Assembly: GCA_021795535.1 (NCBI GenBank) | Contig: JAJYPG010000141.1 | Location: forward strand, 1 to 5,094 | Length of the DNA stretch: 5,094 nucleotides | DNA from: Planctomycetota bacterium | GTDB taxonomy: Bacteria > Planctomycetota > Phycisphaerae > WQYP01 | Reading direction: 5' to 3' | Shown: one piece after another, positions 1 through 4,698 of the stretch | Position numbering within the stretch: position 1 is the first letter of the stretch | Layout of the letters: each line of letters begins with the position of its first letter | Program-made: the position numbers and the translations under genes | The notes under the pieces: model-generated | Databases searched by the model: none | Told to the model about the DNA's origin: nothing | What the model saw: the letters and a program-made list of their open reading frames with translations, nothing else

Positions 1-102
1 ATTCAACTGTTACGCCACGCCCCTTGCCACGTCATCCGGTGACAAAACCCGCCGCAGCGTTACGTCATTGGGCTACCGTGTACACTGAATCACGGCGACG
101 CA
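1..102. other. Non-coding stretch downstream of the last visible BMC-H gene
   Basis: No convincing gene is visible here. On the minus strand, the direction of the BMC operon, an ATG overlaps the TGA of the preceding shell gene, but that frame stops after about 12 codons and the other frames are also short. A weak inverted repeat (CCGTG at 76-80, CACGG at 91-95) contains the palindrome GTGTACAC (78-85). There is no T-run to make it a terminator. The stretch is probably a spacer before the next operon gene, which would lie beyond the left edge. Confidence 0.4.
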
Positions 103-366
103 TCAGAAGTTTTCGATCAAGCCTTCGTTCGGGCGGGCAATCACATGTGATGCCACAAGTTCCCCAACGCGCTGCGCGGCTGTTGCGCCGGCTTCGACCG
201 CCGCTTTTACCGAGCCAACATCGCCGCGAACAATCACGGTGACATAAGCGCCGCCAATTTGAATACTTTTCACCAGCGTTACATTGGCCGCTTTAAGCAT
301 GGCGTCGGTCGCTTCAATAATGCCGGTCTGGCCCTTCGTTTCAATCAATCCAAGTGCTTGAGACAT
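103..366 (-). CDS. BMC-H shell protein, hexameric, glycine-rich pore loop (87 aa)
   Basis: This is a single-domain BMC-H protein that forms flat hexamers tiling the facets of a bacterial microcompartment; metabolites pass through the central pore. Almost the whole protein is the BMC fold: ALGLIETKG at residues 4-12, the edge lysine K25 in AMLKAAN, the strand [15 protein letters not shown] at 42-56, and HVIARP at 74-79, whose arginine R78 matches the inter-hexamer contact arginine of PduA. The pore loop reads QIGGA (36-40), where PduA has KIGSG, so the pore lysine and serine are both replaced. The start is supported by AAGGA (375-379 on the opposite strand) 8 nt before the ATG. It is the second of two adjacent paralogous shell genes, 125 nt after the first. 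At 87 residues it lacks the C-terminal tail of its neighbour. It is certainly a BMC-H; its assignment to a particular BMC type rests on the neighbours. Confidence 0.96.
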   Translation of the reverse strand: MSQALGLIETKGQTGIIEATDAMLKAANVTLVKSIQIGGAYVTVIVRGDVGSVKAAVEAGATAAQRVGELVASHVIARPNEGLIENF

Positions 367-385
367 AGTTCAATTCCTTTTGTTC

Positions 386-405
386 CGCCGGAGAATGCCC
401 CGGCG
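386..405 (-). promoter_or_regulatory. GC-rich hairpin just upstream of the second BMC-H gene
   Basis: An 8-bp stem (386-393 with 398-405, one G-U pair in the minus-strand RNA) closes a 4-nt loop. It lies about 6 nt upstream of the AAGGA ribosome site of the gene at 103-366. On the minus strand no T-run follows it, so it is not an intrinsic terminator in the operon direction. It could stabilise or set an endpoint for the downstream mRNA, or affect translation of the second shell gene. Read on the plus strand it is followed, after 5 nt, by TTCTTTTTTTT (411-420), which resembles a terminator for antisense transcription. Confidence 0.45.
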
Positions 406-430
406 ATTGGTTCTTTTTTTTCGGCCAATC
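405..430. repeat. Inverted repeat GATTGG/CCAATC between the two BMC-H genes
   Basis: A perfect 6-bp inverted repeat (405-410 and 425-430) flanks a 14-nt loop dominated by an eight-base homopolymer run (T on the plus strand, A in the operon mRNA). It directly adjoins the GC-rich hairpin at 386-405, sharing base 405, so the shell intergenic region could form either structure in tandem or competition. Its function is unknown. Confidence 0.35.
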
Positions 431-491
431 CCGCGGATCAGCCACCTGCGCGGTGCGTGTTGCGTCCCGCAGTGCATGGTACTTTGCAATA

Positions 492-785
492 TTATTTCTT
501 TACCGTCGCCACTTTCGGCTTCGGCAGCACACTCATCAGGTCTTCATGCGGACGGGCAATCACATGTACCGCCAGTACTTCACCAATTTTACTGGCGGCT
601 TCAGCGGCGGCATCAATGGCCGACTTCACCGCGCCCACATCCCCGGTCAGGAAGGTGGTCACCATGCCGGAGCCAACCTTGTCCCAGCCGACCATCTGCA
701 CGTTGGCGGCTTTCAGGGCCGCGTCGCTGGCTTCTATCAGCGTAACGAGTCCCTTGGTTTCAATCATTCCGAGTGCCTGAGCCAT
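492..785 (-). CDS. BMC-H shell protein, PduA/PduJ-like pore (97 aa)
   Basis: This is a hexamer-forming BMC-H shell protein close to PduA/PduJ. The fold covers residues 3-82: ALGMIETKG, edge lysine K25 in AALKAAN, pore loop KVGSG at 36-40 with the pore serine S39, [14 protein letters not shown], and [10 protein letters not shown] with R78. A lysine-rich tail ([11 protein letters not shown]) follows the domain. I chose the ATG at 783-785 rather than one 14 codons upstream: CTCCT at 791-795 gives AGGAG 5 nt before it, [12 protein letters not shown] is the canonical BMC-H N-terminus, and the upstream extension ([14 protein letters not shown]) is just a read-through of the spacer. The gene lies 57 nt after pduL and 125 nt before a second BMC-H, with all three on the same strand, so they are probably co-transcribed. 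The two shell proteins are clear paralogs but differ at the pore. Confidence 0.96.
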   Translation of the reverse strand: MAQALGMIETKGLVTLIEASDAALKAANVQMVGWDKVGSGMVTTFLTGDVGAVKSAIDAAAEAASKIGEVLAVHVIARPHEDLMSVLPKPKVATVKK

Positions 786-842
786 AAAAACTCCTAAAAA
801 AAGAAAAAGGTATTCCGTTCCATTCACCGCAGAATCAAACGA

Positions 843-1550
843 TCAGCGGAGTAATTCAATACGCGTGGCCGATTCCAAATCGCACGCATTGCCTTCATCG
901 GTATCAATGTGTATTTCCAGCTTCACCTTGGGATGTTCGCGTACGCGCACATTTTCGAAAACCATTCCGCACGGGCCGTGGATGGCAAGCTTCATATTGT
1001 CGCCATCTTTCACGTTGTAGTGCGCCATGTCCTCTTTGTTCATGTGAACATGCCGCATGGCGCGAATCACGCCATTTTTCATATTCAGCGCCCCATAAGG
1101 CCCCACCACCACCATGCCGGGAGTGTCTTTATGATCGCCACTGATGCGCAGTGGTAAATCCAGTCCCATGTATATGCCATCGGTATAGCTGAGCTCTATT
1201 TGTGTATAGTTGCGCATCGGGCCAAGAATCCGCACATTGGGAATCATGCGGCTGCGCGGGCCGATCAAATTGACGGTCTGCTCGCTGGCAAATTCACCCT
1301 GCTGATACAAATCTTTCAACTTGGTGAGCTTGGCTCCGGGGCCGAAAAGTATTTCCAGGGCTTCAGGTGAAACGTGCATGTGCCGTGCCGAAACATTTAC
1401 CAACAGCGGATTCGGGCCGCCATTGTGGCTGGTCGGCTTAATGGTGCGTCCCTCGCCCATCAATCGCTGACGCAGCGAATCGCGCACCAGTTTTTCAATG
1501 GTACCACGATCCAGTCCTTGAAAATTTTGCGAACCTTGAACTGCTGTCAT
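843..1550 (-). CDS. pduL: PduL-type phosphotransacylase (phosphate propanoyl/acetyltransferase) of a BMC
   Basis: The enzyme converts acyl-CoA plus phosphate into acyl-phosphate and CoA, recycling CoA inside the BMC. It belongs to the PTAC family (PduL), unrelated to the classical Pta. Both metal-binding halves are visible. With the start used here, SARHMHVS carries H57 and H59, GPMRNYTQIE carries R113 (phosphate binding) and E119, AMRHVHMN carries H167 and H169, and EIHIDTDEGNA carries H214. The spacings between R and E and between the second HxH and the last His match those of structurally known PduL, so the di-metal site looks intact. Residues about 14-31 (DRGTIEKLVRDSLRQRL) form an amphipathic helix before a disordered linker, typical of a BMC encapsulation peptide. 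I prefer the ATG at 1548-1550 because AGGCGG lies 8 nt upstream. An in-frame ATG at 1584-1586 would add 12 residues but has no purine-rich site. It is the first gene of the visible BMC operon. Confidence 0.95.
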   Translation of the reverse strand: MTAVQGSQNFQGLDRGTIEKLVRDSLRQRLMGEGRTIKPTSHNGGPNPLLVNVSARHMHVSPEALEILFGPGAKLTKLKDLYQQGEFASEQTVNLIGPRSRMIPNVRILGPMRNYTQIELSYTDGIYMGLDLPLRISGDHKDTPGMVVVGPYGALNMKNGVIRAMRHVHMNKEDMAHYNVKDGDNMKLAIHGPCGMVFENVRVREHPKVKLEIHIDTDEGNACDLESATRIELLR

Positions 1551-1616
1551 ACCCGCGTCCGCCTTCGTTAAAAAGCCACCTGACATTGGAGAGGCCCAAA
1601 TGCCACAAGAAGCCAG

Positions 1617-1749
1617 ATATTTCCAATCGCGTGGGCGAAACCACTCTTAACAAGCCGTTTCGTCACAACACGAAGTATTCTAAAATGTTTTGAAATGTTT
1701 TGCAACAATTGGTTGAAAACTTTCCAAAAATGTTCAAAATATTTCCAAT
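1617..1749. repeat. Operator-like repeats ATATTTCCAAT / TTTCCAA around the BMC promoter
   Basis: The 11-mer ATATTTCCAAT occurs perfectly twice, at 1617-1627 and 1739-1749, on either side of the candidate promoter. A third copy of its core TTTCCAA lies at 1721-1727, exactly 21 bp (two helical turns) from the core at 1742-1748. The copy at 1739-1749 lies within the inverted repeat AATATT-TCC-AATATT (1738-1752). This layout, with sites upstream and within the leader, is what a repressor or activator with looping could use. No regulator gene is visible in the window. Confidence 0.4.
1677..1705 (-). promoter_or_regulatory. Candidate sigma70-like promoter of the BMC operon
   Basis: On the minus strand, TTGCAA (1700-1705) is followed after exactly 17 nt by TAGAAT (1677-1682), 4/6 and 5/6 matches to the -35 and -10 consensus. 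The start of transcription would fall near 1670, giving a leader of about 120 nt to pduL. Upstream is a long A/T-rich stretch with short A and T tracts that could act as an UP element. The 17-nt spacer is almost entirely one perfect tandem repeat of AAATGTTTTG (1683-1692 and 1693-1702). Sigma factor preferences of this organism are unknown, so this is a motif-based call. Confidence 0.5.
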
Positions 1750-1771
1750 ATTCTGCTTTGCGAAAATGTGG

Positions 1772-1798
1772 CGGACAGCCAAATCCGTCACCTGTCCG
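1772..1798 (-). promoter_or_regulatory. Inverted repeat CGGACAG/CTGTCCG upstream of the BMC promoter
   Basis: A perfect 7-bp inverted repeat (1772-1778 and 1792-1798) encloses 13 nt. It lies between the end of the pgi region and the BMC promoter. As RNA it would form a hairpin that could mark the end of the pgi transcript, but no clean T-run follows on the minus strand. As DNA it could be a dimeric regulator site. I cannot tell which. Confidence 0.35.
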
Positions 1799-1841
1799 TT
1801 GGTTGAGAACACAGAGTATGAATTTACTAGTCGAAATATGT

Positions 1842-1868
1842 ATTATATTGCACTTTTCCTTTAGTGAA
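1842..1868 (-). promoter_or_regulatory. Weak second promoter candidate upstream of the BMC operon
   Basis: A perfect minus-strand TATAAT (1842-1847) is preceded by TTCACT (1863-1868), a 4/6 match, but with a short 15-nt spacing. If used, it would give a leader of nearly 290 nt that crosses the inverted repeat at 1772-1798 and the second promoter. An ACTTTTCC direct repeat (1852-1859 and 1868-1875) overlaps it. AT-rich sequence makes chance TATAAT matches likely. Confidence 0.2.
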
Positions 1869-1886
1869 CTTTTCCCGTGCTTGACG

Positions 1887-2054
1887 CTACAGAATTTCAA
1901 CATGACTTCGGGTGGCCGCTTGTAAAAGGTCGCGGTCATTGGTGGCCAGCGGTACGCCGCGCCGGATCGCCAACTCCAGACAGGCGGCATCATAAATCGA
2001 GAGTTTGTGGTCTTTGTTGTACACTTCACTTGCCTGATGCCTGCGGCTTTCGCC
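1887..2054 (-). pseudogene. Remnant of a PIN-domain (VapC-like) ribonuclease gene, C-terminal part only
   Basis: In one minus-strand frame about 56 codons ending in TAG (1887-1889) read as the C-terminal half of a PIN domain. The stretch HKLSIYDAACLELAIRRG is followed by VPLATNDRDLLQAA and a final VEIL. The YDAA aspartate and the TND aspartate, two of the acidic metal ligands of VapC-type toxins, are still present. The N-terminal strand with the first aspartate is absent. The frame meets a stop nine codons further upstream, inside pgi, and it has no ATG, so no complete protein can be made. The remnant starts where pgi ends. PIN toxins normally sit behind a small antitoxin gene, and none is visible. 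Most likely this is a decayed toxin-antitoxin gene. The frame is clean over its length, so loss may be recent, or the gene may have been cut by a deletion. Confidence 0.75.
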
Positions 2055-2056
2055 AA

Positions 2057-3655
2057 TCAGGTCGAAAATACCGTTTCCGTTAATTCATCCGCTTCGCCGG
2101 CCCGTACGCCGCGGCTGTTTGCGGCCAAATGCCGCAAAATATGAAAAACGGTTTCAGTTTCATCCGACACTCCCATCGCGGCGGCAATTTGTTCGGCGGT
2201 GCCGCGGCCACCAGCCTTAACATGCGCCAAGACTTTGTTTTGCAGGGCAAGCACAGCCGTTGCCGCCTTTTTCCCAGCTTCCACGCCGGGCTGATGGTAG
2301 GCGTTAATGTTCACCAGTTCGGCGTACAGCCCCACGGCTCGTTCAAACAGGGCCAGCAGAATGCCTACCGTCCGAGGCGAAACATCCTCCACGGTGAGGG
2401 TCAAGCTTTCCCGCCCGTTTTCAAACAACGCGCGGCGTGTGCCCTGGAAAAATCCATTCAGATAATCGCCACTGGTCACTCCCGGCTCCACTTCCATATC
2501 CGACGCCGCATGTGTTGTTTTGAGCATGGCTGCATCGCCCAGTACGGCAATGAATGTGGCAAAAAAGTTGTTCACACCTTCGCGCAATTGCTGCACATAA
2601 GCATGTTGATCGGTCGAACCCTTGTTGCCATAAACCGCAATTCCCTGATGCACCACCTGTCCGTCTCGGTCCAATTCCTTTCCTAAAGACTCCATCACCA
2701 GTTGCTGGAGATATTTGCTCAATAGACTCAGACGGTCTTTATAGGGCAACACGACCATGTCTTTGGCACCTTTGCCCTGACCGGCGTAATACCACATCAG
2801 CGCCATGAGGGCGGCGGGATTTTTCTTAAGGTCCGGACGGCGGGTTAACGCATCGGTATCGCGGGCACCTTTTAACATCGCATCAATGTTAATTCCGCAT
2901 ATCGCGGCAGGCAGCAATCCAACCGCTGAAAGTTCACTGGTGCGGCCACCCACCCAATCCCACATCGGAAAGCGCCTGATCCAGTTCTGGCTTTCCGCGG
3001 TTTTATCCAATTCGCTGCCAACTCCGGTCACGGCAACGGCGTGGCGGGAGAAGTCCGCGCCCATTGCCTTATACGCGGCCTGCGCAATCAGCATGCCATT
3101 GCGGGTTTCCTTGGTGCCACCAGACTTGCTGATAACCACTGTCAGCGTGCGGGTCAGATCGCGCCCGATGGTTTGCAGGACTTTTTCCATGCCATCGGGG
3201 TCCGTGTTGTCAAAAAAATGTATTTTCATGCGGTCGGCGGCAACGCCCAAGGCCTCGGCCACGAACTGTGGGCCAAGTGCCGATCCGCCAATTCCTATCA
3301 CCAGCAGGTCAGAAAATCTTTTCTCATTGGCCGCTCGCAACAGCCCCCGGCGGATCTCGGAGGCGAAGGCCTTAATATCCGCAATGGTTTTGGTGATTTC
3401 TTCGGAAATCTCTGGCTTTGGGGCCTTTTCGGCACTACGCAGCCAGTAGTGGCCGACCATGCGGTTTTCATCTTTATTGGCTATTTCGCCTGCTTCCAGA
3501 CGTTCCATCGCCGTAAAGGCCTGTTTCATCGCAGGCATCATTTCCTTAATGAATGTATCGGGGAAATTCATCCGGCTTATATCCAGCGTCAGCCCAATCC
3601 GCGGGCAAACGCACAGGTGTTGTTTGTATCTGTTCCAGAGTTCAAGATTGGTCAT
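2057..3655 (-). CDS. pgi: Glucose-6-phosphate isomerase (532 aa)
   Basis: This cytosolic enzyme interconverts glucose 6-phosphate and fructose 6-phosphate. Family marks are in order: [10 protein letters not shown] (121-130), the phosphate loop SKSGGTKET (176-184), VTGVGSE (209-215), WVGGRTSE (234-241), the catalytic glutamate E322 in VMESLGKE, H351 in GSTDQHAY, and the catalytic lysine K462 in QPGVEAGKK. All expected active-site residues are present. After the SIS fold a C-terminal extension of about 55 residues (from 481) reads like a small helical or winged-helix module ([12 protein letters not shown], then [10 protein letters not shown]). Comparable extensions occur in some cyanobacterial and PVC-group enzymes. 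The start is supported by AAGGA (3663-3667 on the opposite strand) 7 nt before the ATG. The gene is divergent from satP and upstream of the BMC operon on the same strand, separated from it by about 500 nt with its own promoter signals, so it is probably a separate transcription unit. Confidence 0.97.
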   Translation of the reverse strand: MTNLELWNRYKQHLCVCPRIGLTLDISRMNFPDTFIKEMMPAMKQAFTAMERLEAGEIANKDENRMVGHYWLRSAEKAPKPEISEEITKTIADIKAFASEIRRGLLRAANEKRFSDLLVIGIGGSALGPQFVAEALGVAADRMKIHFFDNTDPDGMEKVLQTIGRDLTRTLTVVISKSGGTKETRNGMLIAQAAYKAMGADFSRHAVAVTGVGSELDKTAESQNWIRRFPMWDWVGGRTSELSAVGLLPAAICGINIDAMLKGARDTDALTRRPDLKKNPAALMALMWYYAGQGKGAKDMVVLPYKDRLSLLSKYLQQLVMESLGKELDRDGQVVHQGIAVYGNKGSTDQHAYVQQLREGVNNFFATFIAVLGDAAMLKTTHAASDMEVEPGVTSGDYLNGFFQGTRRALFENGRESLTLTVEDVSPRTVGILLALFERAVGLYAELVNINAYHQPGVEAGKKAATAVLALQNKVLAHVKAGGRGTAEQIAAAMGVSDETETVFHILRHLAANSRGVRAGEADELTETVFST

Positions 3656-3669
3656 GTTCGTATCCTTCT

Positions 3670-3692
3670 AAAAAAATAAAACCGCTCCGCGG
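3670..3692 (-). promoter_or_regulatory. Terminator-like hairpin plus T-tract in the pgi leader
   Basis: On the minus strand the stem CCGC-GGA-GCGG (3682-3692) is followed by TTTTATTTTTTT (3670-3681), then directly by the pgi ribosome site. A short stem of 4 bp is weak for an intrinsic terminator, but the location between promoter and ribosome site is where a leader attenuator would sit. It may equally be an A/U-rich translation enhancer. Confidence 0.3.
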
Positions 3693-3705
3693 CACGCCAT
3701 CAGTT

Positions 3706-3734
3706 ATTGTAGCGAATTTATTTCGCCCGGTCTT
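3706..3734 (-). promoter_or_regulatory. Candidate promoter of pgi, with inverted repeat in the spacer
   Basis: On the minus strand AAGACC (3729-3734, 3/6 match) and TACAAT (3706-3711, 5/6 match) are 17 nt apart. Transcription would begin near 3699, about 45 nt before the pgi start codon. The spacer contains the inverted repeat GCGAA-5 nt-TTCGC (3712-3726), a possible regulator site. The -35 box is poor. Confidence 0.35.
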
Positions 3735-3760
3735 GGGTGGCTCTTCATTCGATCTTTTTT

Positions 3761-3803
3761 AGGTGAGTGGCGCAGGGGTGAATTTTCCCCGCGTCCTTCA
3801 CCT
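3761..3803. repeat. Large imperfect hairpin in the pgi-satP divergent spacer
   Basis: AGGTGA (3761-3766) pairs with TCACCT (3798-3803). Inside it CGC pairs with GCG (3771-3773 with 3791-3793) and GGGG with CCCC (3775-3778 with 3787-3790), around an 8-nt loop. The segment between the two stems pairs partly through G-C and G-U pairs, so the structure is nearly continuous with one mismatch and a bulged A. A T-run lies before it on the plus strand rather than after it, so it is not a standard plus-strand terminator. It lies upstream of the candidate promoters of both flanking genes. The repeat CACCTCACAC (3799-3808) occurs again at 3832-3841. Confidence 0.4.
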
Positions 3804-3906
3804 CACACCATTGTTTTTCATGCTGGCTGGGCACCTCACACGCGACAGTCAATCGCATGAAAATCCGCCGCGGCAGGGCGGCTTAACCATCCGTACATGT
3901 TACCAT

Positions 3907-3936
3907 TTGCGGCGTCCACGAATGTATGGTTATACT
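3907..3936 (+). promoter_or_regulatory. Candidate promoter of satP
   Basis: TTGCGG (3907-3912) and TATACT (3931-3936, 5/6 match) are 18 nt apart on the plus strand. Transcription would start near 3943, leaving a leader of about 95 nt before the satP start codon. An operator-like palindrome lies just downstream of the predicted start. Motif-based call only. Confidence 0.45.
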
Positions 3937-3943
3937 TCCCACA

Positions 3944-3964
3944 CCACATCAGATTAATCTGTGG
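3944..3964 (+). promoter_or_regulatory. Operator-like palindrome at the predicted satP transcription start
   Basis: CAGATTAATCTG (3950-3961) is a perfect 12-bp palindrome. A second, offset inverted repeat pairs CCACA (3944-3948) with TGTGG (3960-3964). Its position immediately after the predicted -10 box is typical of a repressor site that blocks initiation. The regulator is unknown. Confidence 0.4.
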
Positions 3965-4036
3965 TCTGGCGGATTCGCCGCCTCGTGCAAAACAATGTTC
4001 GATCACGAAAACCGTTCTTTTACCACGGAGACTTTT

Positions 4037-4618
4037 ATGGCGGAAATCAACACGATCCAGATGAAAGATACCACAGCCAATCCGGCTCCTTTAGGCCTGC
4101 TGGGCTTTGGTGCCACCACTGTCCTGCTGAATCTGGCCAATGCTGGCTTCTATGGTTTCAATTCCATGATTCTCGCCATGGGCATTTTCTATGGGGGTAT
4201 TGCCCAGTTCATCGCCGGCATTATGGAATGGCGAAAGGGCAACACCTTTGCGGCCACCGCGTTTTGTTCCTACGGCTCGTTCTGGCTCACGCTGGTCTGG
4301 CTGATCGTCAGCCCCGGGTTGAAACTGCCGACCGATGCCCACGCCTTGGGCGCATATTTTATCGTCTGGGGAGTCTTTACTTTCGCCATGTTCATTGGCA
4401 CATTGCGTCTGAATCGTGCCCTTCAGTTTGTATTTGCCACGCTCATTATTCTTTTTGCTCTGCTTGCGGCAAAAGAATTAACCGGAAACGCCCACCTTGG
4501 CACCATTGCCGGCTATGAAGGCATCGTATGCGGTGTCTCGGCTATGTACACCGGCCTGGCGCAAGTGCTCAACGAAGTGTATGGCAAAACCGTGCTGCCC
4601 CTTGGCCCAATGCAATAA
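4037..4618 (+). CDS. satP: SatP/YaaH-family acetate-succinate transporter (GPR1/FUN34/YaaH), 193 aa
   Basis: This inner-membrane carrier or channel for acetate and related small monocarboxylates and succinate belongs to the AceTr family. The hallmark NPAPLGL is at residues 15-21. Six hydrophobic segments follow at about 18-36, 43-61, 72-92, 104-123, 127-146 and 155-176. Other family motifs are [22 protein letters not shown] (49-71), SYGSFWLTL (78-86) and [18 protein letters not shown] (159-176). The length agrees with bacterial members of about 190 residues. I chose the ATG at 4037 because GGAG (4027-4030) sits 6 nt upstream and the family N-terminus begins shortly before NPAPLGL. The in-frame ATG at 3926 would add 37 polar residues encoded by the leader. 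The gene has its own promoter signals and is divergent from pgi. Its place near a BMC that should yield acetate or propionate suggests product efflux or re-uptake; this is inference. Confidence 0.95.
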   Translation: MAEINTIQMKDTTANPAPLGLLGFGATTVLLNLANAGFYGFNSMILAMGIFYGGIAQFIAGIMEWRKGNTFAATAFCSYGSFWLTLVWLIVSPGLKLPTDAHALGAYFIVWGVFTFAMFIGTLRLNRALQFVFATLIILFALLAAKELTGNAHLGTIAGYEGIVCGVSAMYTGLAQVLNEVYGKTVLPLGPMQ

Positions 4619-4663
4619 ACTGTACCGTCCTGATCGAAAATTGTCCGTTTGCCACACTGTCTC

Positions 4664-4684
4664 CCTGTCCCGTTGGAGGACAGG
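4664..4684. terminator. Hairpin between the convergent satP and thioredoxin-like genes
   Basis: A perfect 7-bp stem, CCTGTCC (4664-4670) with GGACAGG (4678-4684), encloses a 7-nt loop in the 80-bp gap between the two stop codons. The place suits a shared terminator, but there is no T-run on either side, so it may depend on Rho or only stabilise the 3' ends. Confidence 0.35.
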
Positions 4685-4698
4685 CCTTGGCCTCATCG

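Noticed and set aside
540..570. A 15-bp match between the two shell genes (around 551-565 and 133-147)
   Set aside because: It encodes the shared HVIARP motif of BMC-H paralogs, so it reflects common ancestry, not a mobile repeat.
259..797. Plus-strand open frames across the two BMC-H genes
   Set aside because: They are antisense shadows of the shell genes; the translations show no conserved motif.
1568..2056. A 162-codon minus-strand open frame between pduL and pgi
   Set aside because: It is out of frame with the recognisable PIN remnant and then crosses the AT-rich control region. The product (Cys-, Phe- and His-rich, with no domain) looks like a random translation, and it overlaps the pduL start region.
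2129..3679. Several plus-strand open frames (up to about 214 codons) over pgi
   Set aside because: They lie antisense to a gene with all family motifs intact, have no recognisable domain, and are what low stop-codon density opposite a GC-biased gene yields.
3961..4518. Second plus-strand frame of 185 codons overlapping satP
   Set aside because: It is a +2 shadow of satP, rich in Arg, His, Cys and Trp, without membrane segments. The satP frame has the NPAPLGL motif and a ribosome site.
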